From: Methylobacterium fujisawaense | Lineage (GTDB): Bacteria > Pseudomonadota > Alphaproteobacteria > Rhizobiales > Beijerinckiaceae | Reading direction: 5' to 3' | Length of the DNA: 64,000 nt | Assembly: GCF_014138435.1 (NCBI RefSeq) | Contig: NZ_JACJIM010000001.1 | Coordinates: forward strand, 620,001 to 684,000 | Shown: piece by piece, positions 43,324-51,256 of the stretch | Position numbering within the stretch: the stretch's first letter is position 1 | Layout: every line of letters begins with the position of its first letter | Translations under genes and position numbers: made by a program | Notes under the pieces: generated by a model | Seen by the model: only the letters and a program-made list of their open reading frames with translations | Database searches by the model: none | What the model was told of the DNA's origin: nothing

Positions 43324-43767
43324 TCAGGCGGCCCGGTCGCGGGGCACGCCCTGGGCGATCGCACGCGCCAGCGCGGCCCGGCGTTCGGCATATTCCCGCG
43401 CGACCATCGGATAGTCGCCCGGCAGGCCGAAGCGGGCGCGATAGCTCTGCGGGTCCAGCCCATGCGCCGTCAGATGGCGCTTGAGGGTCTTGTAGACGCG
43501 CCCGTCGATGAAGCTCATGATGCCATCGGGCCGGACCGAGCCGCGGACCTGCGCCGCGCTCGGCTTGTCGAGCCGCACCTGCAGATCCGGGGCCGCCGCC
43601 ACCGGCCCGCTCCCGGGATACGCCAGCGCGCTGATCGCGCTGTGGCACTGCGCGATCAGGGCCGGCAATTCGGTGACGGGGACCCGGTTATTCGACACGT
43701 AGGCAACGACGAGCCCAGCAACCAGCTCGATATTGGATTGGGGGCTCATCGGAGTCGATGGGGACAC
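43324..43767 (-). CDS. Ros/MucR family transcriptional regulator, paralogue 3
   Basis: The 147-residue protein has the same order as the other two copies: an oligomerisation part (VAGLVVAYVSNNRVPVTELPALI) and the DNA-binding part SFIDGRVYKTLKRHLTAHG then YRARFGLPGDYPM. Serine and aspartate replace the two zinc cysteines of Ros, while both histidines remain. The GTG at 43767 sits 7 bases after AGGAGG. It is divergent from an AraC gene, with 121 bases between start codons that could hold shared operators. Confidence 0.87.
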   Translation of the reverse strand: MSPSTPMSPQSNIELVAGLVVAYVSNNRVPVTELPALIAQCHSAISALAYPGSGPVAAAPDLQVRLDKPSAAQVRGSVRPDGIMSFIDGRVYKTLKRHLTAHGLDPQSYRARFGLPGDYPMVAREYAERRAALARAIAQGVPRDRAA

Positions 43768-43888
43768 GGGGCGGCCTCCTGAATGGGATGAAAACCTTCA
43801 TAGGTTGGTCCGTCCCATTGCGCTTGCCTGGAAGCGTGCTACCGTTTTCCTGAGCGCGCACGCGGGCGCCCGAATACAAGAAGTTGCA

Positions 43889-44845
43889 ATGAGGACTTTG
43901 TTCTCGACGGCGGATTACGCGCCAGAAGACAGTTTCCGCTTCTGGCGTGAGACGATCTTCGATCGCATTGTGCCTGTCGAACTTACGCCCACCGCCGCTC
44001 ACGGATTCGCCGGCTCCCTGGAGGCCGCCGAGGTCGGACCTCTGCTCATCACGCGGGTGACGCAGAGTGCCGTCACGACCGTCGCGACCCCGGACACGAT
44101 CCGGCGGCACGGCAAATACGAGACGCTGAACGTCGCGATCACCCTGAAGGGCCGCGTGTTCAGCGCGCAGGACGATCGCACCGCGATCCAAAATCCCGGC
44201 GACATCGTCGTGATGGATCGGCGACCGGCCGTCATGGGTTCGGATGGCGACACGCAGACGCTGTTCATCGAGATGCCGCGCGCGTGCCTGGAACGGGCGC
44301 TCGGCTCGACGCGCCGCTTCACGGCCCTGACGATCGGGGCCGACCAAGTCGGCACGTCGATGGTCACGACCTTCTTCCAGGAGCTCGCCCGCACCGCCGG
44401 TCAGATGACCCCGGACATGGCGAACCGCATGGCCTCGATCGGCGTCGACTTGGTGGTCGCCAGCATCGCGGAGCGCCTCGCCCACGAGCCCCCGAGGAAC
44501 ATCCAGGGGATCCTCATCTTTCAGCGCGCCTTGGCCCACATCGAGGCCAATCTGGGCGACGTGAATCTCGACCCCGCCCAGCTCGCGGCGGCGGTCGGCG
44601 TGTCGCTGCGCCACCTGCAGACGCTGTTCCGCGAGCAGGACCGCAACATCGCAGACTGGATCTGGCGGCGGCGTCTGGAGAGCGCCGCACAGCGGCTCAC
44701 GGATCCCGGCTTCAGCCACCTGTCCGTGGGCGAGCTGGCCTATAGCTGCGGCTTCAGTACCCAGAGCCACTTCAGCCGACGCTTCAAGGAGAGCTACGGA
44801 CTCTCACCGAGCGATTACCGGAGGGCGCCCGGGATCGCGGGCTGA
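43889..44845 (+). CDS. AraC family transcriptional regulator
   Basis: The 318-residue protein has an AraC-binding-like N-terminal domain that begins with the FRFWRETIFDRIVPVEL motif. The C-terminal double helix-turn-helix has LAAAVGVSLRHLQTLFREQ for the first and LSVGELAYSCGFSTQSHFSRRFKESYGLSPSDYR for the second. The ATG at 43889 is chosen because the FWR motif lies about 15 residues later, as in relatives. It is divergent from MucR paralogue 3. The regulated genes are not evident. Confidence 0.87.
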   Translation: MRTLFSTADYAPEDSFRFWRETIFDRIVPVELTPTAAHGFAGSLEAAEVGPLLITRVTQSAVTTVATPDTIRRHGKYETLNVAITLKGRVFSAQDDRTAIQNPGDIVVMDRRPAVMGSDGDTQTLFIEMPRACLERALGSTRRFTALTIGADQVGTSMVTTFFQELARTAGQMTPDMANRMASIGVDLVVASIAERLAHEPPRNIQGILIFQRALAHIEANLGDVNLDPAQLAAAVGVSLRHLQTLFREQDRNIADWIWRRRLESAAQRLTDPGFSHLSVGELAYSCGFSTQSHFSRRFKESYGLSPSDYRRAPGIAG

Positions 44846-44852
44846 CGGCCGG

Positions 44853-45080
44853 CTATTGGGGACGGGCCCCCGCGGAGTTCGCCCGGATCCATCCCGGCGC
44901 GAGGATGTCGCCGTCCTCCGTGATGATCCACGGGCTGGCATCCTCGGCGTCGATCGCCGCGACCGCGGCGGCCAGGGCGGCCCGCAGCGTCGGGAAGCTG
45001 CGCGAGTCGGCGACCCGGGCGGGCGCGTAGCCCGGCCAGAGAGTCAGTTCGGCGGGTCTGTCGAGGTCGGTCGGCATCAT
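44853..45080 (-). CDS. Small hypothetical protein, 75 residues
   Basis: The 75-residue protein has a helix (SFPTLRAALAAAVAAIDAED) followed by a strand-turn stretch (PWIITEDGDILAPGWIR) that looks like a compact domain. No signal peptide is present and the ribosome binding site is weak. Two adjacent ATGs (45080 and 45077) could start it. It is convergent with the AraC gene. No family is recognised. Confidence 0.5.
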   Translation of the reverse strand: MMPTDLDRPAELTLWPGYAPARVADSRSFPTLRAALAAAVAAIDAEDASPWIITEDGDILAPGWIRANSAGARPQ

Positions 45081-45191
45081 GGCGTAGGCGGGTCTGGAGG
45101 GGCACGCCGCCGATGCCGCGGACGTGCAGGGGAAGCGAGCGGAGCGCGGGAGGCCTCCCGGGCCGCCCGCCGAGCGGAACGCGACGCGCGT

Positions 45192-45266
45192 TCAGGCGGC
45201 TTTCGGCTTCGGCCGGGGAACACGCACCTCGACGGTTTGTCCGGTCAGCGGATTCAAGATCAGCAT
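45192..45266 (-). CDS. Micropeptide, 24 residues
   Basis: A short frame from an ATG at 45266 with GGAGA 10 bases upstream encodes 24 residues, starting MLILNPLTGQTVEVRVPR and ending in a Pro/Lys-rich tail. The start, with a strand and a turn, reads like a true short peptide rather than chance, but the evidence is limited to the ribosome binding site and protein-like composition. Confidence 0.3.
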   Translation of the reverse strand: MLILNPLTGQTVEVRVPRPKPKAA

Positions 45267-45602
45267 GGCAGCACGTCTCCGGTGGAACTGCCCGTAGAAC
45301 GCCGGCCGATCGCATCCGGATCGGGGCGGTCGGTGCAAGTTTGCCGATTGGGTAAACCAATCGTTCACCGTGGCGGCGGGCCGTCCATCCGCCCCGTGAT
45401 CGCCCCAGGATAGATCCGGGTCGCCGCGCCGATGGAAGGCCGCGCGCATACCGCTTTAGGAGGAGGTCCGGCACGGGCGCAGATCGGGCGCAGATCGCGC
45501 GCAAGCGGGCCGACCGGGCGCCGCCGGACGCGACCGCGCCGGCGGTGCGACGGGCCCCGCCATCCCGAGCGCGGCAGTCACGGGCCGAACGGCCCGGTTC
45601 GA
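45267..45602. other. Intergenic region with a small tandem repeat
   Basis: No gene is visible in these 336 bases on either strand. The part near 45340-45370 is less GC-rich. At 45474-45495 the 11-base unit CGGGCGCAGAT occurs twice in tandem. Confidence 0.5.
45474..45495. repeat. Two tandem copies of CGGGCGCAGAT
   Basis: The two 11-base copies are identical and lie in non-coding DNA, so slippage variation would have no protein effect. Confidence 0.75.
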
Positions 45603-45866
45603 TCAGACCCGTTCGGGCTCCGCCAGCAGGATGGCGGCGCGGATCGCCGCCCGGCGCAGTCCGGTATCGGCCCAGGGCTGATCGATCAGCGTCCGGGCGA
45701 AGGGATGCGAGGCCACCGCCACCGCAGGGTCGATGCGGAAGCCGTCCCCGAACGCCACAGAGCCGGGCGTGGGATCGGCCAGATACGCGTCCACGACGGC
45801 CGAGACGTCGTCATCGACGATGTCGAGGGTCGTGAACAGGTCGAGGGTCATCGGGCGCTTCGCCAT
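45603..45866 (-). CDS. Hypothetical protein, 87 residues
   Basis: The ATG at 45866 opens 87 residues without signal peptide. The sequence is acidic in the middle (TTLDIVDDDVSAVVDAYLADP) and helical toward the end (GLRRAAIRAAILLAEPERV). It follows the polyphosphate kinase gene on the same strand by 65 bases and might share its transcript. I do not recognise a family. Confidence 0.5.
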   Translation of the reverse strand: MAKRPMTLDLFTTLDIVDDDVSAVVDAYLADPTPGSVAFGDGFRIDPAVAVASHPFARTLIDQPWADTGLRRAAIRAAILLAEPERV

Positions 45867-45931
45867 GGCGGCGCTATAGCGGCGTCTGCACGACAGGATC
45901 ACGACTCTCGCCCCGGGCCGCGGCGCCCCGT

Positions 45932-46849
45932 TCAGTACGCGTCCGGCACGTACATCTCGGCGGGGACCGGACCGCGCACGTAATCCGCATGCCGCAGGCG
46001 GGCCGGCAGGTGGACCGGCGGGTGCTCCACGCTGCCGTACGGGATCTGGCCGAGCAGATGGCTGATGCAGTTCAGGCGGGCCCGGCGCTTGTCCACCGCC
46101 TCGACCACCCGCCAGGGCGCCTCGGGGATGTGGGTGCGCGCCAGCATATCCTCCTTCGCCCGCGTGTAATCCTCCCAGCGCCGACGCGACTCGACGTCCA
46201 TCGGCGACAGCTTCCACTGCTTGAGCGGATCGCGGATCCGCATCTGGAAGCGGAATTCCTGTTCCGCGTCGGTGATCGAGAACCAGTATTTGAGGAGGAC
46301 GATGCCGGAGCGCACCAGCATCCGCTCGAACTCGGGCACCGAGCGGAAGAACTCCTCGACCTCCGCCTCGGTGCAGAAGCCCATCACCCGCTCGACCCCG
46401 GCGCGGTTGTACCAGGACCGGTCGAACAGCACGATCTCCCCGCCGGCCGGCAGGTGAGAGACGTAGCGCTGGAAGTACCATTGCGTCCGCTCGCGCTCGC
46501 TCGGGGCCGGCAGGGCGGCCACGCGGCAGACGCGGGGGTTGAGGCGCTGGGTGATCCGCTTGATCACGCCGCCCTTGCCGGCCGAATCGCGGCCCTCGAA
46601 GAGGACGACGACACGCAGCTTCCGATCCTGCACCCAGTCCTGGAGGCGGACCAGTTCGTGCTGCAGGCGCAGCAGTTCGCGGAAATAGACCTTGCGGTCC
46701 AGGCGCTCGGGCTGTGCGCCGTCGGCGGCGAGCCGATCGAGGCGCTCCTCCTCGAGCCCGAGTTCCACCTCCTCATCGTAGCTGTCGGCAAGGTCGCGCC
46801 GGATCGCCTCCAGGGCGGCATCCAGGGCAGCACTGTCGTCGAGCCTCAT
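45932..46849 (-). CDS. ppk2: Polyphosphate kinase 2, class I
   Basis: PPK2 transfers phosphate between polyphosphate and nucleoside diphosphates. The 305-residue protein has the Walker A region FEGRDSAGKGG (84-94), the lid stretch with RVAALPAPSERERTQWYFQRY, and the Walker B region LFDRSWYNRAGVERVMGF (141-158). The ATG at 46849 follows a GGGGA site. The enzyme is a one-domain (class I) PPK2 of normal length. It is divergent from the small gene at 47004, and its role could be nucleotide balance during phosphate or stress responses. Confidence 0.93.
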   Translation of the reverse strand: MRLDDSAALDAALEAIRRDLADSYDEEVELGLEEERLDRLAADGAQPERLDRKVYFRELLRLQHELVRLQDWVQDRKLRVVVLFEGRDSAGKGGVIKRITQRLNPRVCRVAALPAPSERERTQWYFQRYVSHLPAGGEIVLFDRSWYNRAGVERVMGFCTEAEVEEFFRSVPEFERMLVRSGIVLLKYWFSITDAEQEFRFQMRIRDPLKQWKLSPMDVESRRRWEDYTRAKEDMLARTHIPEAPWRVVEAVDKRRARLNCISHLLGQIPYGSVEHPPVHLPARLRHADYVRGPVPAEMYVPDAY

Positions 46850-47003
46850 CGCGGGTCCCCCTGCGTGTCGGACGGCCGAGCTAGAGCAGCCTTCCGTGAC
46901 AGGCCTGAGAAGCGATCGGTCCGCGGGCGGACGATCCGGTATCGCACCCGTGATCGTTCCGTCATACGCTTCGGCCACGGAGCACCGCGACCGGAGACGC
47001 GTC

Positions 47004-47279
47004 ATGGCTGGAGAAGCGACGAAGCCCCCGCCGGGGCGGGCGCCGGACGATCGGGATCCGGCCCGGGCCGAAGGCGAGAAGGTCGGCGCCCGGATCGACG
47101 CGGCGTTCGAGAAGCTCGCCAGGAAGCTGCGCGCCCGCGCCGACAAGGCCCATGGCAAGCTCGATGCGGCGACGCCGGCCGAGAAGCGCGCGGTCCTGCT
47201 CCGCCGCTACGAACTCTACGCGGATGCGGCGGCCTATCTCGAAGAACGGCTGGTGCAACGCGGGGAGCGGTCCACGTGA
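47004..47279 (+). CDS. Hypothetical charged helical protein, 91 residues
   Basis: The ATG at 47004 follows CGGAGA and opens 91 residues that are strongly charged and helical (KVGARIDAAFEKLARKLRARADKAHGKLD, then AEKRAVLLRRYELYADAAAYLEERL) after a disordered start. There is no membrane segment or signal peptide. It is divergent from ppk2 and precedes the HD-domain gene by about 60 bases. A binding protein or small regulator is possible. No family is recognised. Confidence 0.55.
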   Translation: MAGEATKPPPGRAPDDRDPARAEGEKVGARIDAAFEKLARKLRARADKAHGKLDAATPAEKRAVLLRRYELYADAAAYLEERLVQRGERST

Positions 47280-47338
47280 TCTGCACCGACCCGGCCGGGC
47301 GCGTCGCCGCCGGCCGCAGCTGACGGCGAGGCCCGACC

Positions 47339-48199
47339 ATGTTCGACGCGACCAAGATGCTCGCCGATGCCCTCGGCGAGCACCTCGCCGTCACCTACCA
47401 GCGGACCTTCGGCAGTCGGGAGCCGCGCTATGCCGAGATCATCGAGGCCTCGGCGCGCCTGACGATCGAGCGGATCGTCGGGAGCGATGCCCTCTACCAT
47501 GACGGCGATCATACGGCCCTCGTCACCCTGGTCGCCCAGGACATCCTGCGCGGCCGCTTCCTGCACGAGGGTGTCACGCCGGAGGACTGGCTGCACATGA
47601 TCCTGGCCGCCCTCTACCACGACATCGGTTACGTGCGCGGCGTCTGCGCGGGCGACCGGGCCCAGGCCTTCGTCATCGACGCGCGGGGCGGGACCGTGTG
47701 CCTGCCCCGCGGGGCCTCCGATGCGGCGCTGGCGCCGTATCACGTCGAGCGCTCGAAACTCGCTGTCCAGGAGCGCTTCGGCACGCACGATCTCGTCGAT
47801 GCGGGCCGGGTCATCCGGGCGATCGAGCTGACCCGCTTCCCGGTGCCGGAAGACGACGCGCATCGCGAGACCGGGACCGAGGCGGGCCTGTTGCGGGCGG
47901 CCGACCTGATCGGGCAGCTCGGCGACCCGCTTTATCCGCGCAAGTTGAATGCGCTGTTTCACGAATTCGCCGAGATCGGCGTCAACGCGGAACTCGGCTA
48001 CGACAGCCCGGCCGACCTTGCCGAGCGCTATCCGTCCTTCTTCTGGGGCAAGATCGAGCCCGTGATCGGGGATGCGATCCGCTTCCTCGACCTCACGGTC
48101 GAGGGCCGGGGCTGGGTCGCCAACCTCTACGCCCATGTCTTCGCCATCGAACACGACCGCCGCCGCATGGGCCCGCATCCCGGATCGGGGCCCGTCTGA
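47339..48199 (+). CDS. HD-domain metal-dependent phosphohydrolase
   Basis: The 286-residue protein has HD-type metal motifs: YHDGDHT (53-59), LYHDIGY with His94-Asp95, and further histidines (YHVERSK, FHEFAE). The rest is helical, as expected of an HD-superfamily phosphohydrolase that acts on nucleotides or cyclic dinucleotides. The exact substrate cannot be read, and the protein is not a typical HD-GYP. It stands downstream of a small charged protein gene on the same strand. Confidence 0.78.
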   Translation: MFDATKMLADALGEHLAVTYQRTFGSREPRYAEIIEASARLTIERIVGSDALYHDGDHTALVTLVAQDILRGRFLHEGVTPEDWLHMILAALYHDIGYVRGVCAGDRAQAFVIDARGGTVCLPRGASDAALAPYHVERSKLAVQERFGTHDLVDAGRVIRAIELTRFPVPEDDAHRETGTEAGLLRAADLIGQLGDPLYPRKLNALFHEFAEIGVNAELGYDSPADLAERYPSFFWGKIEPVIGDAIRFLDLTVEGRGWVANLYAHVFAIEHDRRRMGPHPGSGPV

Positions 48200-48314
48200 G
48201 GCCGGCGGGGCGTCCGGCGGGAAGACGCGGTGGGCCGGCCGGGCGAGGCCGCTGTCGCACTCGACGCGGCCGCCGGGGCGCGGCGTCCGGCCTATCGCCG
48301 CGGGCGCCGGTCGC

Positions 48315-48839
48315 TCACGGATGCCTGTGGATCGGATCGACCCAGTAGACGGTCTCGGGCGTCTCGGCGGCCTCGACATCGGGCAGGTTGACCACCACCG
48401 CCTCGTTGTCGGAGCGCACCAGCACGCAATGCAGGGGCTCGTCGGTCGAGGCGTTGATCTCCTGGTGCGGCACGAAGGGCGGCACGAAGATGAATTCGCC
48501 GGGGCCGGCCTCGGCCACGTATTCGAGCTTGTCGCCCCAGCGCATCCGGGCCCGGCCGGAGACCACGTAGATCACGCTCTCCAGCTCGCCGTGATGGTGC
48601 ACGCCGGTCTTGGCGTCGGGCTGGATCGCCACCGTGCCGGCCCAGATCTTCTGGGCGCCGACCCGGGCGGCGTTGACGGCCGCCTGCCGGAACATGCCGG
48701 GCGTCTGCGCGGTGTTGGCATCGAGCCGGTCGCCCGGGATGACCCGCACGCCGTCGTGCTTCCACCGCTCCGGGGCGCCCGGCTCGTGGGCCTCGTCGTG
48801 CGCATGCGGGTGCGTGTGATCGTCGCCGCTGTCGTGCAT
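48315..48839 (-). CDS. Cupin-domain protein with His-rich start
   Basis: The ATG at 48839 follows GGGAGGA and opens 174 residues. The first 20 residues are rich in His, Asp and Glu (HDSGDDHTHPHAHDEAHE), a possible metal-binding tail. The cupin barrel has HHHGELESVIYVVSGRARMRWG with the metal histidines and glutamate, and PGEFIFVPPFVPHQEIN with the last histidine. The set of residues is complete for a metal-dependent cupin. It is the last gene of the minus-strand operon that starts with the GntR gene, and might be an isomerase, decarboxylase or dioxygenase on the imported compound. Confidence 0.85.
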   Translation of the reverse strand: MHDSGDDHTHPHAHDEAHEPGAPERWKHDGVRVIPGDRLDANTAQTPGMFRQAAVNAARVGAQKIWAGTVAIQPDAKTGVHHHGELESVIYVVSGRARMRWGDKLEYVAEAGPGEFIFVPPFVPHQEINASTDEPLHCVLVRSDNEAVVVNLPDVEAAETPETVYWVDPIHRHP

Positions 48840-48934
48840 GTCGAATCCTCCCGCGCCATCATGGCATGGCGGCGCGGGATCGCCGAGGAGGCCGGTCGCG
48901 GGATCGACGGGCGGCCGGACGGTTCCCCGCCGCC

Positions 48935-50293
48935 TCAGCCCCCCGCCACCGACGGGGCCGGGCCGACGGCCGGCGGCCGCGACGGGTGCCGGCCGATCCA
49001 GAAGACCAGGGCACAGCCGATGCCCGTGAGGGCGCAGAGCGGCAGCAGGGCGACGGGGAAGCTGCCGGTCTGCTCGCGCAGCACCCCGATCAGCGAGGTG
49101 ATCGCTCCGGTCCCCAGATGCGCCAGCGTGTTGATCGCCGCGATGCCGGCCGCCGTCTGGGCTGGCGGCAGCGTCTCGGTCGCCAGGGCGAAGAACGGGC
49201 CCTTGATCGCGTAATTGCCGAGCAGGACCAGCGAGAGCAGGACCAGGGTGATCCAGAGGGAGCCCGTCAGCAGGGTCAGGGCGAAGCTCAGCGAGGTCAG
49301 TGCCAGCGGCAGGGCCGTGCTCCAGATGCGCTCGCCGCTGCGGTCCGCCCGCAGGCCCCAGACGATCATGAACACCGAGGCGATGCCGAAGGGGATCATG
49401 TTCAGCAGGCCGGTCTCCAGGTTGCTGAGGCCGAACCCCTTGAGGATCTGCGGCATCCACAGCGACAGCGTGTTGCTGGTGGCCGAGCTGCCCGCGTAGA
49501 TAACGGCGAGGAGCCAGACCTGACGGCTGGCGAGCACCGCCCACACCGCCGCGAGGCCGTGGGCGTGGTGGGATGAACCCGCCTCCGCGGCGCGGCGCTC
49601 GGTCTCCAGCCGGTCCGCCAGCCATCGGCGCTCCGCCGGGCTCAGGAAGGCCGCCTCGGCCGGCCGGCTCGGCAGCAGCGCCAGGGCGGCGATGCCGAGG
49701 AGAACGGCCGGGATCGCCTCCATGATCAGCAGCCACTGCCAGCCGCGCAGGGACGCGGCCCCGTCGAGGGTGAGCAGCGCCGCCGAGAGCGGCGAGCCGA
49801 AGAAGCTGGAGAGCGGGATCGCGACCATGAACATCGCCACGATCCGCGCCCGGTAGGCCTTGGGGAACCAGTAGGTCAGGTACAGGATCACGCCGGGGAA
49901 GAAGCCGGCCTCGGCCGCGCCGAGCAGGAAGCGGGCGGTGGCGAAGCTCGCCGGACCGGTGACGAAGGCCGAACCGATGCCGACGAGCCCCCAGGTGATC
50001 ATGATCCGCGCGATCCAGATCCGGGCGCCGACCCGCTCCATGGCGAGGTTGCTCGGCACCTCGAACAGCACGTAGGCCACGAAGAACAGGCCGCCGCCCA
50101 GGCCGAAGGCCGCGGCGGAAAGGCCGAGGTCGCGGTTCATGGTCAGCGCCGCGAATCCGACATTCACCCGGTCGACGTAGGCGATGAAGTAGCAGAGCAC
50201 GAGGAAGGGGATCAGGCGCAGGCCGACCTTCCGCATCGTTCGGCTCTCGAAGGCGGCCGCGTCCGCCCCGTGAGGCATGGTCGGTGTTGCCAT
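48935..50293 (-). CDS. MFS transporter, ACS family
   Basis: This 452-residue, 12-helix transporter has ACS hallmarks: IAYVDRVNVGFAAL, FEVPSNLAMERVGARIWIARIM and AEAGFFPGVILYLTYWFP, nearly the same as the transporter at 24685. It is the second transporter of this operon and belongs to a different branch from the one at 51257. Together they point to uptake of an organic acid, perhaps a lactone or aromatic acid, handled by the amidohydrolase and cupin. Confidence 0.88.
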   Translation of the reverse strand: MATPTMPHGADAAAFESRTMRKVGLRLIPFLVLCYFIAYVDRVNVGFAALTMNRDLGLSAAAFGLGGGLFFVAYVLFEVPSNLAMERVGARIWIARIMITWGLVGIGSAFVTGPASFATARFLLGAAEAGFFPGVILYLTYWFPKAYRARIVAMFMVAIPLSSFFGSPLSAALLTLDGAASLRGWQWLLIMEAIPAVLLGIAALALLPSRPAEAAFLSPAERRWLADRLETERRAAEAGSSHHAHGLAAVWAVLASRQVWLLAVIYAGSSATSNTLSLWMPQILKGFGLSNLETGLLNMIPFGIASVFMIVWGLRADRSGERIWSTALPLALTSLSFALTLLTGSLWITLVLLSLVLLGNYAIKGPFFALATETLPPAQTAAGIAAINTLAHLGTGAITSLIGVLREQTGSFPVALLPLCALTGIGCALVFWIGRHPSRPPAVGPAPSVAGG

Positions 50294-50337
50294 GGTCCTG
50301 TCCTCGTTGAAATCCGGGCTGGCGCGCGCCGGGCGGC

Positions 50338-51252
50338 TCAGTGGTCGAAGCGGAAAAGGGCGGCGGGCGTCTCGCCCAGGATGATCCGGCGCTCGGCCGG
50401 GTCGGGTACCCAGGCGTCGAGGTCGCGCCGCGCCTCGGCGGGGCTGGCCTGGGTCTCGAACTGCGTGTGCGGCCAGTCGCTGCCCCAGAGCAGGCGCCGC
50501 GCACCGAAGGCACCGCGCAGGCGCTCGGCCGCCTGCAGCGCCGTCTGCCGGCCGGCCGCGCCGCTGCCGATGCGGTAGGCGCCCGAGAGCTTGACCCAGA
50601 CGCGGCCGCCGCGGCCGAAGCCGAGGAGGTCGGCGAAGCCCGGATCGGCGATGCCGAGGGCAGGGTCGATCCGGCCGAAATGATCGACCACCACCGGGAT
50701 GCCCGCTTCGATCAGCGGCGGCAGCAGATGCGCGAGGCGCCGCGCCTCGGCCTGGACCTCGATCTGCCAGCCGAGATCCGCCACGCGGGCGAGGTGGGCC
50801 CGCCAGACCGGACTGCCGAACTCCGGGTCCGGCCGGCCGATCAGGTTGAGGCGCAGACCGACGACGCCCTGGTCGGCGAGATCGCGCAGGGTGACCGTCT
50901 CCGCCGCGGGGTCCAGCACCGCGATGCCGCGCAGCCGCTCCGGGGCGGATCGCAGGGCCGAGACCATGTAGCTGTTGTCGGTGCCGAGGAAGCTCGGCTG
51001 GATCAGCACGCCGCGCGCCATGCCGTTCCGGTCCAGCATGGCGCGATAATCGGCGATGCTCGCGTCGTAGGCCGGGGCGTAGCGCCGGTCCCCGACCAGG
51101 GTGAGGGTCCGGGTGAAGACGTGGGCGTGGGTATCCACCGCCGCCACGCCGTCGCGCGCGTCGAGGCCCGTCTCGGCCGCCCGGCCGCGGACGGGGAATG
51201 CGAGCGCGACGCCGCCCGCGAACAGGGTACGGCAGAACAGGCGCCGGTTCAT
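50338..51252 (-). CDS. Amidohydrolase of the 2-pyrone-4,6-dicarboxylate-hydrolase-like family, probably Tat-exported
   Basis: The 304-residue enzyme belongs to the TIM-barrel amidohydrolases: VDTHAHVF gives the first metal-binding pair (about 40-47), followed by the pattern VVDHFGRIDPAL and LLWGSDWPHTQFE at the C-terminal end. Such enzymes hydrolyse lactones such as 2-pyrone-4,6-dicarboxylate. The N-terminus is unusual: MNRRLFCRTLFAGGVALAF then GRA|AE looks like a twin-arginine signal, so it may act in the periplasm. It lies 4 bases from the transporter gene and 44 bases from the next one. The exact substrate is unknown. Confidence 0.85.
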   Translation of the reverse strand: MNRRLFCRTLFAGGVALAFPVRGRAAETGLDARDGVAAVDTHAHVFTRTLTLVGDRRYAPAYDASIADYRAMLDRNGMARGVLIQPSFLGTDNSYMVSALRSAPERLRGIAVLDPAAETVTLRDLADQGVVGLRLNLIGRPDPEFGSPVWRAHLARVADLGWQIEVQAEARRLAHLLPPLIEAGIPVVVDHFGRIDPALGIADPGFADLLGFGRGGRVWVKLSGAYRIGSGAAGRQTALQAAERLRGAFGARRLLWGSDWPHTQFETQASPAEARRDLDAWVPDPAERRIILGETPAALFRFDH

Positions 51253-51256
51253 CGGA

